The translations under genes were made by a program, and so were the position numbers. Below the pieces are notes generated by a model that ran no database searches, was not told the DNA's origin, and saw only the letters and a list, made by a program, of their open reading frames with translations. A DNA stretch of 64,000 bases from Tiliqua scincoides (Eukaryota; Chordata; Lepidosauria; Squamata; Scincidae), in contig NC_089823.1 in the NCBI RefSeq assembly GCF_035046505.1, positions 1-64,000 on the forward strand, given 5' to 3'. Shown piece after piece: positions 44,756 to 57,324 of the stretch (position 1 is its first letter; every line of letters begins with the position of its first letter).

Positions 44756-45965
44756 GTCCTCAGAATTGAGCTGTTGTCTTTTGCTGCTGCAGAGGGCTGG
44801 GGGGCAGAGAACAAGCTGGTCTCCGTGCCTCCTGTGGAGGAGGTTTTGGGGAAGTCAAGGAAATGGGGTCCCAGTGGCTCTGTGGCGTCCTTGCCTCTGC
44901 CCCGCCCCCTCGGCTTCCAGCCCACTTTCTCCCTGAAAGCAGCCACAGAAATTGTTGAGAGGGATTCTGGTGCTGTTTCTGATGGGGGGGGGGGGGAGAA
45001 GCAGCCATGGTGGGGCCACTGCCACCTCCCACACATGCCACTTCTAAAGTGCCCCAGGACGTGTGGGAGGGGGAAAGAGGCATCAAGTTCTGGTCAGCGA
45101 AGAAGGTACGAAGCAGTGGACCAGGCAAGTCTCTTCAGAGCACAAGTTCTTATGCCATTGAGCATTTCAGGTGGTGGGTGGCAGCAATGAGCTGTGTGTG
45201 TGTGTGTGTGTGTGTGTTGCAGTGGTGATTTCTCTGGGCTCTGTTTCCTGGGAATCAGGAAAAGGCACACTTAGAAGCCACAAATGAATTCATTGTAATG
45301 TCCCCCTTCCCCCCCCCCCCAGCCCTGTGCAGCATTCCTAGTCAGTCAGTCAGTCAGTCAGCCAGCTCAAAGTCAGTGGCAGCCTGCACAAGCACAGCCA
45401 CAACCCAAGTGCTGCCATGCAAATGTGAACAGCCAGAGAGATCCAGGTGGTAGATGAACTCTGGGACCTGACACAGGTTGGAAACCTGCCCACAAGGGGG
45501 TTGAAATTGGGCACAGCTGGAAGGGAAGCAGCCCTGACTTCCTTGCAAAACTATGGCATCTGCTACTGCAGGAGATCCTAGTCCCCTCCCCCAAGTCTCA
45601 GCTAGCACCTCCAGATGGGTGTACGCCCCCCCCCCCCCCAGCTCTCACTGTTGTGGGCCAGAGTCTTGAGTCAACTCCAAAGCAAAATCCCAGTTGAGTG
45701 AGGCAGGGGAGGAGGTTGGATGGAGTTTCCCATTTCTGAAGACCAGCCAGCCTGGCAGAGAGTGCCTTCCCAGGGTTGCTGTAACCAGGAATGCGAGATT
45801 CATCTGCCAGGGAAGAGAGCCTTCTGTGGGGGATCAGGTGCGTGGCAGAATCCATCCCTCCTGGAAGACAAAGAGAAGCAACTGGGGCTCTCCGTGAGCA
45901 GGCAGTGCCAGTGCTCTTGGCCTGGTAGGCAGCTGGCCTCTGCAGCTAAGAACTTATTTTCTCAT
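44756..45965. other. Non-coding stretch with microsatellites
   Basis: (TG)12 at 45193-45217, (AGTC)5 at 45340-45361, and several C-runs. No gene seen. Confidence 0.6.
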
Positions 45966-46230
45966 TAAGAACATCAGAAGAGCCCTGCTGGATCAGGTCA
46001 AAGGCCCATCTAGTCCAGCTTCCTGTATTGATACACACAGCCTGACCTGTCTTGTTAGTTTTGCAACCCTCCAAAGATTGGGTTGCAACTCACTGGTGGG
46101 TCCCAACCCACAGCTTGGAAACAGGTGCATTCGCCTCTATGTGGTTTGGATTTTCTACCCCAATGTGCATCACTTTACACTTACTTACAATGAAGCGCAT
46201 CTTCCATGTTGCTGCCCATTCTCCCTGCTC
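45966..46230 (-). mobile_element. CR1 fragments with hAT scrap
   Basis: CR1 tail (CTGGATCAGGTCAAAGGCCC) at 45966-46035, an hAT-end scrap (GTGGGTCCCAACCCACAG) about 46060-46125, then CR1 again (CCCCAATGTGCATCACTTTA) to 46230. All diverged. Confidence 0.6.
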
Positions 46231-47031
46231 TCCCAATGGGAGAGCCTCATCCTGCAACAACAGATTGTCTGGGGTCTCTCTCTCCCCTCCCTCTTCCTGG
46301 TACCCAGGTGGGCTGGGAGCTGCTTTCCTCCTCTGGCAGGATGGGAGTGTGGATAACTGAGGGATTTGTTCTCAGGAGAGTAGAGGAGAGAGCTCTAAAC
46401 CCCTTTCAACACACTGAGGCAACCAGGGGTCACTCCCAAGAGGGGGTGCTCTCCAGGTGGCTGAGGGCAGCCATGTCTCCTTCTGGCAACCCTCTGCCTC
46501 TAGAAAACCAGCACAAAGTGAGAGATTCCCTTCTGCCCCACCCAAGCAGGAGAGGGCCTGCATCTCAACCATTCAAAGCACCAAAATAGTGAAACCGTCT
46601 TCTAAATGGGAGAAAGCTTGCCAACAGAGCTGTGTAAGATGAAATGACAAAATGCTCTCTGCAGAGTCAGAACGACACCTGGAAAGTAAACGGAAATGCC
46701 TGGCTGGGCAGATAAGTTAGAGAAGATAGGCAAACACTCCCCCCTCCAGAGCCCAGAATAAACACTAAACTCCCCCCCCTCCCCATATCCTTGTATGTGC
46801 TGGAGGTGCTGGGGAAGGGCAGCAGTGCCTGCTGCTGCTGGCTGGCTCTCAAGGGCAGTCAAAACCTGAAGCCCCCCCCCCACTTCTTGAAGCTTTTGTG
46901 AGAGAAAAGGGGTCCAGGAGGGGTAAAGACAGGTTCTCCCCCCAGAAAGTGGAGGCTCAGGTACAAATATGACAAGTTGGCCACCTAGCAAATCTGCTCC
47001 CTTCCCTTGTCCCAGGCAGGTGTTTGAAGAA

Positions 47032-47078
<47 letters not shown>

Positions 47079-47104
47079 AATAACTACCATCTTCAGAGTC
47101 TGAA
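46231..47104. other. Non-coding stretch
   Basis: No gene recognised. Ends in a (CT)21 microsatellite at 47035-47076. Confidence 0.6.
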
Positions 47105-47630
47105 GCATAAGAACAGCCCCACTGGATCAGGCCATAGGCCCATCTAGTCCAGCTTCCTGTATCTCACAGCGGCCCACCAAATGCCCCAGGGAGCACAGCA
47201 GATAACAAGACCTGCAAGGCCTCCTGGGAATTGTAGTTTAAGAACATAAGAACAGCCCCACTGGATCAGGCCATAGGCCCATCTAGTCCGGCTTCCTGTA
47301 TCTCACAGCGGCCCACCAAATGCCCCAGGGAGCACAGCAGATAACAAGACCTGCAAGGCCTCCTGGGAATTGTAGTTTAAGAACATAAGAACAGTCCCAC
47401 TGGATCAGGCCATAGGCCCATCTAGTCCGGCTTCCTGTATCTCACAGCGGCCCACCAAATGCCCCAGGGAGCACACCAGATAACAAGAGACCTGCAAGGC
47501 TTCCTGGGAATTGTAGTTAAGAACATAAGAACAGCCCCACTGGATCAGGCCATAGGCCCATCTAGTCCAGCTTCCTGTATCTCACAGCGGCCCACCAAAT
47601 GCCCCAGGGAGCACACCAGATAACAAGAGA
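47105..47630 (-). repeat. 140-bp CR1-tail minisatellite, minus strand
   Basis: Four monomers of the same repeat that ends the globin units, here reversed. The motif reads TGGGAATTGTAGTTTAAGAA at three junctions (near 47225, 47365 and 47505). Confidence 0.88.
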
Positions 47631-48350
47631 CCTCATCCTGGTGCCCTCCCTTGCATCTGACATAGCCCATTTCTAAAATCAGGAGGTTGCACTTACACAT
47701 CATGGCTTGTACCCCATAATGGATTTTTCCTCCAGAAACTTGTCCAATCCCCTTTTAAAGGCATCCAGGCCAAACACCATCACCACATGCTGTGGCAAGG
47801 AGTTCCACAGACCAACCACACACTGAGAAAAGAAATATTTTCTTTTGTCTATCCTAACTCCCAACACTCAATTCTAGTGGATGTCCCCTGGTTCTGGTGT
47901 TGTGTGAGAGTGTCAAGAGCATCTCCCTATCCACTCTGTCCATCCCCTGCATAATTTTGTATGTCTCAATCATGTCCCCCTTCAGGCGTCTCTTTTCTAG
48001 GCTGAAGAGGCCCAAAAGCTGTAGCCTTTCCTCATAAGGAAGGTGCCCCAGCCCCATAATCATCTTAGTCGCTCTCTTTTGCACCTTTTCCATTTCTACT
48101 GTGTCCTTTTTGAGATGTGGCGTCCAGAACTGGACACAATACTCCAGGTGTGGCCTTACCATAGATTTGTACAACGGCATTATAGTATTAGCCATTCTGT
48201 TCTCAAGATCTCTCTCCTGATCTGTCACAGACAGCTCAGAACCCATCAGCCTATATGGCAAGTTTTGATTTTTTGCCCCAATGTGCATGACTTTACACTT
48301 ACTGACACTGAAGCGCATCTGCCATTTTGCTGACCACTCTGCCAGGATTT
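47631..48350 (-). mobile_element. CR1 LINE 3' part, minus strand
   Basis: Continues from the tail array to ORF2 C-terminal sequence (minus frame [20 protein letters not shown]). About 100 bp near 48205 are missing relative to other copies. Confidence 0.88.
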
Positions 48351-48519
48351 GTTTGCATCCCCCCCCCGCCCAAACTCACATGGCAAGAGAGGAGGGAACC
48401 CATAACCCCTTTTGTGTTGTCACTCCTTGTCTGTACTCTAAACTGATCCCTAGGGGATGGTGGGCAGGAGCCCAGTAGCATCCCGTTGTGGGACTACTCA
48501 AATGTTCCCTCCTGACTAA

Positions 48520-48622
48520 AGTGAGTGTGAAGTAATTCACATTGGAGTGGAAAAAAAAATCAAAACATATATAGGCTAATGGGTTCTGAGCTGTCTGTGA
48601 CAGATCACAAGAGACATCTTGA
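48520..48622 (+). mobile_element. CR1 LINE fragment
   Basis: AGTAATTCACATTGGAGTGG, A-run, then GGCTAATGGGTTCTGAGCTG to AGAGACATCTTGATG; diverged plus-strand piece. Confidence 0.7.
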
Positions 48623-49640
48623 TGTAAGAACATATGAACATAAGAAGAGCCCCAGTGGATCAGCCCATCTAGTCCAGCTTCCTGTATCTCAGAGTGGCCC
48701 AGCAAATGCTTCAGGGAGCACACAAGACAATAAGAGACCTAAGTCCTGGTGCCGTTCCCTGCATCTGGCATTCTGAGGTAACCCACTTCTAAAATCAGTC
48801 AAACACATCATGTCTTGTAAATCATGATGGACATTTCCTCCAGAAATTTGTTCAATCCCTTTAAAGGCCAGATGTCACCATGATATCCTGTGGCAAGGAG
48901 TTCCACAGACTATCACGCTGAGTAAAGAAATATTTTCTTTTGTCTGTCCAACACTCAGTTTGAGCAGATGTCCTCTTGTTCTTGTGTTATGTGAGAGTGT
49001 AAAGAGCATCCACTCTGTCCATCCCGTGCATAATTTTGTATGTCTCAATCATGTCCCCCCTCAGGCGTCTCTTTTCTAGCCTGAAGAGGCCCAAACGCCG
49101 TAGTCTTTCCTCATAAAGAAGGTGCCCCAGCCCCGTAATCATCCTAGTTGCTCTCTTTTGCACCTTTTCCATTTCCACTATGTCTTTTTTGAGATACGGC
49201 GACCAGAACTGGACGCAATACTCCAGGTGTGGCCTTACCATAGATTTGTACAACGGCATTATAATACTAGCCGTTTTGTTCTTAATACCCTTCCTAATGA
49301 TCCCAAGCATAGAATTGGCCTTCTTCACTGCCGCCGCACATTGGGTCGACACTTTCATCGACCTGTCCACCACCACCCCAAGATCTCTCTCCTGATCTGT
49401 CACAGACAGCTCAGAACCCATCAGCCTACATGTGAAGTTTTGATTCTATGCCCCAAGGTGCATGATTTTACACTTACCGATATTCAAAGGCTTCTACCAT
49501 TTTGCTGCCCATTCTGCCAGTCTGGAGAGATCCTTCTGGAGTTTTCCACAATCACTTCTGGTCGTCACCACTGGGAAAAGTTTCGTGTTGTCTGCAAACT
49601 TTGCCACCTCATTGCTCAACCCTCTCTTTAGGTCATTTAT
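48623..49640 (-). mobile_element. CR1 LINE 3' part, minus strand
   Basis: Tail at 48623-48760, ORF2 C-terminal frame open on the minus strand 49421-48987, and the RT catalytic region near 49600. Confidence 0.88.
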
Positions 49641-51599
49641 GGACAGGTTGACAAGTACAGGTCACTTTTTCAAGTGGTGCTTCTCTTATATGTAGCAGAG
49701 GGAGAATAACCATCCCTCTTCACCCCAGCACAGTGTCTCGAACCAATCAGGGGCACACTTTTTATTTATTTACTTAAATAAATTTGATTTTGTCATGGGG
49801 GGGCTACAAAATTTGACCCCAGGTAGCAGATAGATGCCTTAGCGATGCCACTGGCTGGGGAGAAGCAGCAGAGCAAGTGGGTGGGGAGCCACTGGGGGGT
49901 CAGGCTTTCCCCGATTTTCACTTTTTAAAAAGCCTGGGTGTGATGTCACTTCCGAGTGTGATCTCACTTCTGGGGCATCATTCTGAGCTGGACGCCAGGC
50001 TGCACGATCATCAGCTATGACACTGCTAACACTGCACCCAGTGACACTGCCAGGGCTGCCCTGCTCCCAATGCCCTCATCGCGACCTGCAGCTCCTGTTG
50101 TGCTCCTGGCAGAGTCTGGCCAGCACTGAGCCGTGAACATGCTTTATGGCACGTTTATGACACCCAGCACCAGCTCAGACTGGGCCCTTAGAGAGCAATT
50201 CTAAAGCATGTGCCTGGGAGTAAGTGCCGTTGAACTCAGTGGGACTGACTTCTGAGCACCTGTGCCTAGCATTGGGCTGTTAATTACTACTGATGATGTT
50301 GTAATCTTCTAAGAAACTGTGAAGCAGTCCATTATGTTCATGCCCTCCCAGATGGACAAGTTGATCCCAACATTATCCCAAGAGCTGGTTATTATCCATT
50401 CTTTCCTCTGGACATTTCTGACATTTTCTGTGTTTCTTCAGCCTCCCCTCTGTGGCCTGATGACCAGTCTGAAGCTTCAGTTCCACTGTCCAGGAACTCC
50501 TTCCTATTGGGGAGTTACCAGCTGTGGACCCACAGATCGCTTTGGCACTGAGCCTGGCTGGGTGGGACCAAGTTCTTGGTGCTCCTCTTTGCTGCTGGGG
50601 CACTGGGTGTTGGGCACCTGCAGTTTTGAGCTTCTCCCAAAGACCTGGAGCCGGAGCGCGAGACTCAAGTGTGCACAATTACTTAGCATTTGCTTCAGAT
50701 TGCCAGACCGAGCCTTGCAGAGGGGGAAACTGCCCTAGAGGGCACGTCTGCACTCATTAGCTGATGCCTCCTCATTCAAGGTGACAGCATCCATCTTCAT
50801 CTCCAACCACAGCCTCGGGGTGCCTGTCCCGGCCCTTGTGATGAGGTGCAGTTAATAAGCTTCTGCCTTGAAGCCGTGGACAAGGGAAAGGGAGGTCTGG
50901 CATGTCTACAGGTCAGGCCTAGCATTGCTTTTTGTGACAACCAGCCGAGTGGCTCCGACTCCTTTTGCAGCATCTGTGGAAAGTCCATGGCTTCTTGCAG
51001 TGGATCCAAGCACACGCACCACATTGCGTGGTGTCACTGGATCCTGCTCCTACGCCCATGCCCTGCCTTTGCAGAGAGCAGTCTGGGCTGAAAACTGGGA
51101 TCAGGTTTGCTGCCACACCTCAGCAGGTTGGCAGTCCCAGCTCTTTGTCTTCCCAGTGGCTTCTCTCTTTGCTTCGTTGCAAGGTTCCATCTGACACCCA
51201 TTTATCACATGGATGGTGCCCCAAACCACCATTTCACTTTGTTTGTCTTTGCAATGCCCAATGCTTTCTTTGGCCTTTCTTGGGGTGCATGGTGGCGGTG
51301 CCCCAAGTTATCCTGTCGTCACTGTATCCAGAGCACCTCTTAACATCTGTAGTTGAAAACTTCTAGTCCTGAATGTCAGACAAAGGACACTGTCAGTTCA
51401 GCCATGAGGCAGGTGATGTGGATTGCAAACAAGTGGATTGTAAAGCATCTGAGCAGACAGCAGAATTGGGGGGCACTGCACCCTGAGCTTGCTGCCATCT
51501 CCCTCCAGCCCACTGCTGCCACCAGCGACCATGAACTGCTTTCTGCTTGCCTGTGTGAGAAGCAGAACTTCCACATCCTTTCCTGGCTCCCTGTGCAGT
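49641..51599. other. Non-coding stretch, one interspersed repeat
   Basis: A complete-looking copy of the reptile repeat GCCTGGGAGTAAGTGCCGTT lies at 50190-50279, and a TGATGTCACTTCC-type repeat at about 49940-50000. A 139-codon open frame at 50319-50738 has no recognisable family. No other gene seen. Confidence 0.5.
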
Positions 51600-51683
51600 T
51601 TCCTGAAGGATTTCCTTCAGAATTTCCTGTCTAAGACAGGGGGTTGGACTAGATGACCCTTCCAACTCTATGATTCTATGAAG
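51600..51683 (+). mobile_element. Old CR1 3' end
   Basis: GGGGGTTGGACTAGATGACC, CTTCCAACTCTATGATTCTATGA: the classic CR1 end with the ATTCTATG repeat, a different subfamily from the globin array. Confidence 0.75.
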
Positions 51684-51707
51684 TGCAGGGCTTCCAGCTA
51701 TCTGGAG

Positions 51708-52161
51708 GAGGGGTTTTGACAGGAGGCCCACATCATCTCTCTGACACTGTGACAGGGGCTGGGAAAAAAAGAATTAATTTACCATTTAAAATTTGAATAA
51801 ATTTGAATAAATTTACATAAATGAATATATTAGAGATGGAACTTCTATGAATGAATGAAGGTCTTGCAGTAGCTCAAGGCCTATAAAAAGCCTTGCACAA
51901 AGCAAGGCCAGCCTTTCCTTTGCTGCCACTGCTGCTTCACCAACGTGAAACAGCAAGTAGTGGAGGGAGCCCTCATCCCACAGCTCAGCTGAGAGGTCAG
52001 ACAGTCGTCTTCTTGCTGAGAACAGTTGCGTCAGGCCAGCACGAGCTCCAGCAAGTCTCTGGAGGGCCAGAGGCTCATTGGAGACTGGGGGTCCCTGAGG
52101 GCCTGATTGCGAGCCTCTGAAGGCTGCAAGTGGCCCCCGGGCCAGGGTTTGGGCACCCCTG
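51708..52161. mobile_element. hAT-like non-autonomous element with 8-bp TSD
   Basis: Flanked by a perfect duplication ATCTGGAG (51700-51707 and 52162-52169). Ends GAGGGGTTTTGAC and GTTTGGGCACCCCTG. 454 bp, no transposase. Same family as 36184-36624 and 52933-53330. Confidence 0.75.
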
Positions 52162-52450
52162 ATCTGGAGTATTGCATCCAGTTCTGGTGGCCACACCTCA
52201 GAATAGTGGAACTGGAAAAGATGCAAAACAATGACTGGACTGAGGCACCTTCCCTATGAGGAAAGGCTACAACGTTTGGGGCTCTTTAGTCTAGAAAAGA
52301 GGTGCCTGAGGGGGGACATGATTGAGACATACAAAATTATGCAGGGGATGGACAGAGTGCATAGGGAGATGCTCTTTACACTCTCACATAACACTGGAAC
52401 CACCAGCTCCACTAAAACTGAGCGTTGAGAGAGTCACGACAGACAAAAGA
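52162..52450 (+). mobile_element. CR1 LINE fragment
   Basis: CTGGAGTATTGCATCCAGTT through GGAAAGGCTACAACGTTTGG to AGACAGACAAAAGAC. Diverged and truncated. Confidence 0.75.
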
Positions 52451-52932
52451 CAGACACTTGCGTGTGATCTGGCCTCCTTGCTGCCTTGCTTTGGTACCAG
52501 CAATAGACAAGCTGTTTTCTGCTATACCTTCCCTGAGAGTGTTAAATTGGGATGTAGCCCGCCAGGTAAGGAACCTCACACTGCCTTTGTGGGTTTAAGG
52601 GCAACATGATCCTGACTGGCAGGGCGTCTTGCCTCCTCCCTGGAGACACAAGATGCGGATTTCTCCAACACAAAATGATTTACATTCCAAAAACAGCTCA
52701 AATGACTCTTTCTGCACCAAACTAATCTCTAATTCATTTCCCTTCAGACCTGATGATAAGCAGATAGATCTTGTGTTTCAAGTGTACATTTTTTAAAAAA
52801 ATCAGAGCAGATGAAGAATTTTTAAATGAGCAATACAAAAATGGGCAGCTCAGTCCTATCTATTCCCTGAGCTGATGCAGCCATGCAAACGCAGCATGGG
52901 GAGGGAAGCTCATTTGTTCCCTTGCCCTAGGA
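52451..52932. other. No feature seen
   Basis: AT-richer sequence without repeats or genes that I recognise. Confidence 0.5.
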
Positions 52933-53330
52933 CAGGGGTGCCCAAACCCCAGCCCAGGGGCCACGTGCAGCCCTTGGCCCTCCAGAGGCTTGCTGGAGCC
53001 CATGCTGGCCTGATGCAACTGCTCCCAGCATGAGGGCAACTGTTCGACCTCTTGTGTGAGCTGTGGGATGAGGGCTCCCTCCACTGCTTCCTTACATCTG
53101 TGGTGCAGTAGCAGCAAAGGAGAGGCCGGCCTTGCTCTGTGCCAGGCCTTTTATAGGCCTTGAGCTATCACAAGACCTTCATTCATTCATATGAGTTCCA
53201 TCTCTAATATATTCATTTATGTAAATTTATTCAAATATGAAATGTAAATTAATTCTTTTTTTTCCCTGCCCCCCAACACAGTGTCAGAGAGATGATCTGG
53301 TCCTCCTGTCAAAATGTTTGGACACCCCTG
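52933..53330. mobile_element. hAT-like non-autonomous element, reverse of its relatives
   Basis: Ends CAGGGGTGCCCAAAC and GTTTGGACACCCCTG are inverted repeats. Flanking 8 bp CCCTAGGA / CCCTGGGG are an imperfect TSD. 398 bp, no transposase. Confidence 0.75.
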
Positions 53331-53572
53331 CCCTGGGGAAGCCTTTATAGCCTCCTTGGATCTAGTCGGACCAGTACCACTGATTTTGCTGGCACAGGTC
53401 TGAACGCCCTTGGAAGGTGGATCGCGGCCAGGAGGCAGACAGGATGTTGGCAGTACTGGTGCTGCTGATACTGCCCCCTTGCCAGCCTCAATTAACCCTC
53501 CTCCCTGCCCTGGTCTCACCCTATCCCATTTCACCCCTCCCATCCCCACCCACTGCCCACCCCTATGCCAAC

Positions 53573-53880
53573 TCATAGAATCACAGAGTTGGAGGGGACC
53601 CACTAAGTCCTCTAGTCCAACCCCCTGCCTGTCACAGGAAATCCTTCTAGAGCACCTGCAGCAGGTGCCTGTTGAGCCTCTGCTTGAAGACCTCCAGGAA
53701 GGGAGAAGCCACCCTCTCACTGCCAAACTGCCCTGGCCATCAAAACTCTTCCTGACGTCCAGTCGGAATCTGCTGGCTTGCAGTTTGTGCTCACTGGATC
53801 TCGTCCTACTCTCAGAGGCAGCCGAGAACAAAGCTGTTCCTTCTCCCATATGCAGCCCTTCAGGAATTCCTAGCACTCCA
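53573..53880 (-). mobile_element. Old CR1 3' fragment
   Basis: Minus-strand classic CR1: CATAGAATCACAGAGTTGGA, CCTCTAGTCCAACCCCCTGC, then CAAAACTCTTCCTGACGTCC. Confidence 0.8.
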
Positions 53881-56135
53881 TCTCAGGACAGGGGTAGAGC
53901 AAGCGCCTCACCCCCCCCCCCCGCCGCCCCCGCCTTCCTCCCAGTTCCGCTGGCGGAAGCAATGGGGCCAGGGACAGCCTTCGCCTTCAGGACCGCGGAC
54001 AGCGCCAAGCCTCCCACCGCCCGCGCCTGCCCTGCTTCAGCACCATGGACAGGCGCGCCTGACTCCTTCCGCCACGACGGGAGCCGGTTGGCTTGAGGCT
54101 CAGCAGAGCAGGCAGCCCCTTCGTGGAACCCGTGACTGGTCTCCACTCCAAGGAACTTTCCAAGAGGGCGCAAAAGGGGACTGCCAGCCAAAAAGGCGAG
54201 CATCCGGGGTGGGTGGTTTTAGGCAATGCCACATGTCTAAGTATACAAAGAACGGCCTGGTCCGATGGGTGCCTCGTGCTGGTGGACCACCAGAGCACCT
54301 GGCACAGCAGTCCTGCTCCGTTCTTAGTGCACTCCCACTGGGGTGAGGCCCAGAGAGGCCTGCAGATCAGCGTCGAGGGACCGCAGCTGGTGGAAAGGCT
54401 GGCATGAGGGAGGATCAGAGCAGGAAACAGGGCAGGGCAGGGGTGGATTGGGAACAGGAAGGGGCAGGTCATGGTGGCAGCAGTGGCTGCAGGATCCTGA
54501 GTGCCCACCCTGGGTCTGACATGCCCCTGCAGCATTTCAGGTCTGTGCCAGCCAAGGAGCAGTAGGGAAGTAACACTTTTCATGACTTGCCTGCCCCCAG
54601 AAGGCCCACAGGATGCAGTGGGTGCTGCCACAGTGTCCCTGTAGCGCATAGGCCAGCCCTGGACAGGATGAGGCCATGTAGGCAGTAGCACTTTAGCCAG
54701 CACTAAGGCTGCATCTTTCAGGAGAACAAATGCCTGAGACCCCACTCCCCCCCCCCCCGCTCATGAAATTCTAGGGCATGGTGTGTGTCTGCCCCCCAGT
54801 CACCAGAGCCCTCACAGGCCCCCTTCCCACCCAGTGCTTCAGGGTCAGCTTGTCCAGGCATCTTCCCTCTCATGCTGAGGCTGGGAGTGGGGAATCGCCT
54901 TCATGCTCCTCTCCTGAGCTGGTCTGTTGGTGGCCACCAGTTGCCATAGATACCTGAACGGTATCTATGGTGTCACCATCATGCACTGACCTTGAGGTAT
55001 GAACAAGCTGCATTGCTGAGGCTCTACCAGAGAAGTGGAAGCCTGGCCTTGGCCCCTAGCTCTTTGGGGGGTGGGGATCACCTACCTCTCTGAACCCCCC
55101 CCCGAACCAAGAAGGCTGGCCCCACAGAGAGAGAGAGAGAGAGCCTCTTCTCAGACAGCACAGGATCTGGAAGGCATGGGGCTAAGAGGTGGAAGCGACA
55201 CACATATACACAACCCTTCCTTACCAGGGACAGTGTGGAGGGGTTGCACTTCCCCGTGGGACTTCTGAACTAGGTGAGCTGGTTTGCACCAGATGCCAGT
55301 TACCTATTAGGTCATCAACCTGCATCTGCTTTTTATGCCAGTGGAGTGAAAATGTGCCATCAAGCTGGCTGTCTTGACTCAGTGCTGCAGCTCTCCTCTG
55401 ACTCAAAGCCTCTACTGAGGACACTTCAACAGAAGTCAATTTCCCCCCAGCACCACCAGTGAGCCTTCCCGCTTTGGCCCCAGCCAGAATGGAATCCAGA
55501 GCCCAGGTCTACCCACCACTGATCACAGACTCAAGCAAGGGCCTTTCATTTTCCAAAAGCTTCCTCAAGGGCTTGATGGCAGCCTGCATGCCAACTCTCT
55601 GGGAGCTTCCAGAGCAATGTCTGCACTTGCTTTGGGTTCTGAATCCAATCTGCAGTCCAATCCAAACTGAGCATGGGCAATGGTGGGTCCCGGTTCCACT
55701 GCCAGTGGCCGTATTTGAGCCACTGTGCAAACAAGGGTGGAGCCGGAGGCCTGTCACCTGACTGAGCTACCTCTGGCCCCCAAAGTAAACTGGTGACAGG
55801 GGTGGGGTGGGTAGAATGGGGCGGGGGTTGGGGCAAGGCAGAGGGCTTGTGCCACGACCTTGACTCCCTGCCCCGCATGAATACCTGTGGCCCTGCCTGG
55901 AGCAGGATGTGTGCACATTCTGTTGTCAGGATCCTCTGTAGACCCTCTTCAGTGCAGAACATCTTTGCCTTTCTTGTCTTCAGAAAAGGCCCGGGAAACA
56001 CATGGAACGAAGTCGTGCAGTGAGCTCTGCCACACTGGAGGGATCTTAACCTGACTTAGGCGCCTTAGGGAGGGGTGAAAGGGGGAAACTAGCAGCCCAG
56101 AGGCTGAAGGGGGCAACAAAAGAAATCAGAATTGG
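53881..56135. other. Non-coding stretch
   Basis: GC-rich patch with C-runs at 53900-54070, a short (GA)n at 55127-55143, otherwise nothing recognised. Open frames up to about 250 codons on both strands have no known motif. Confidence 0.5.
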
Positions 56136-56143
56136 CCCTAAAG

Positions 56144-56496
56144 CAGTGTTTCTCAAATAGTGGGTCAGAACCCACTAGGTGGGTTGCGAGCCAATTTCAG
56201 GTGGGTCCCCATTCATTTCAATATTTTATTTTTAATATATTAGACTTGATGCTACCCTGGTATGTGACTGCATTTGGAGAAATGTTACAGACCTGTACTT
56301 TGAACAAGCTAATGTGTATATTCTTTTAGCAAATGGGATGTACTCCTGGGTAAGTGTGGTAGGATTGCAGCTTGGGATTATTAAAAAATTCCCTGCTTGA
56401 TGATGTCACTTCTGGTCATGACATCACTTCCGGCGGGCCCTGGCAGATTCTCATTCCAAAAAGTGGGTCCCAGTGCTAAATGTGTGAGAACCACTG
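56144..56496 (+). mobile_element. Complete short hAT element with perfect TSD
   Basis: Inverted ends CAGTGTTTCTCA and TGAGAACCACTG, flanked by the 8-bp duplication CCCTAAAG (56136-56143 and 56497-56504). 353 bp, non-coding. Relative of 43431-43653. Confidence 0.85.
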
Positions 56497-56504
56497 CCCT
56501 AAAG

Positions 56505-56954
56505 CAAATAGAAGGTGATCCTCCCTGAGGTGCTGGGAGAAGAGAGCTGCTGATATCTCAGATGTGTGGCAGCAATCCTGGCCTTGTCTCTGCTTCCCCC
56601 CTTAATTTCAGGCACTTCTCCCCCCTCCCCAGCTTCTGGGATGTCTCAGCGGCTGCTGAGGCAACCTCCTCCAAGAGCCCTTGTCCTTTTTGGGTTCATC
56701 TCCAAAGAGCCACAGGTCAGGGCAGCAAGGCAAAAATGGGGGTTCTCTGCCTTTGCACTTGCCCCCCCCCCCAAAAAAAATAGTCCTAGTGAGACTTGCT
56801 GCTGGAACAGGTTTGTGCCAGCCACCTGGGCACCGTAGCCCACCTGACCAGGCCAGAAGTCTGAGAGAGAAGTCCAGGTGGCTGCAGGCCATCCATCAGA
56901 AAAGCCCACAGCACCATCAACCCATAATGCCACAAGGTTCCCCTGGGCAAAGTC
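56505..56954. other. No feature seen
   Basis: C-run and A-run near 56762-56780; no gene or repeat recognised. Confidence 0.5.
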
Positions 56955-57140
56955 ACAAAAGGACTTAAAAAGAGCCCTGTTCTATCAGGCCAAGACCCAT
57001 CTAGTTCAGCTTCCTGCATCCCACAGTGGCCCACCAGATGCCTCAAGGAGCACTCAAAACAGGATGCTTGCATCTCGCTGCCACTCCCCTGCATCTGGCA
57101 TTCTACTGACCCTCACACACCCTCTACGAAGATACCAGAC
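56955..57140 (-). mobile_element. Old CR1 tail
   Basis: AGAGCCCTGTTCTATCAGGC, CCATCTAGTTCAGCTTCCTG, GTGGCCCACCAGATGCCTCA: diverged minus-strand CR1 end. Confidence 0.75.
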
Positions 57141-57324
57141 TGCACTTGGGTTTAACTTGGGCCACTATTAGACACAAATGACCAATTTGTGAAGCATGAA
57201 ACCTATTGAACACAGTCCCTGCCTCATCAGTCTGGGGTAGGTGTCAGTCTGCCAACCACGGCCAACTTGAACGACAGAAAAAATTTCTACCTGGCCCTCA
57301 CAAGCAACCAGCTAATCTCAGACT

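Noticed and set aside
50319-50738. Possible degenerate olfactory receptor (139-codon frame)
   Set aside because: No conserved receptor motif (MAYDRYVAIC, PMLNP or similar) in this or neighbouring frames; olfactory genes near globin clusters are expected in amniotes but none is supported here.
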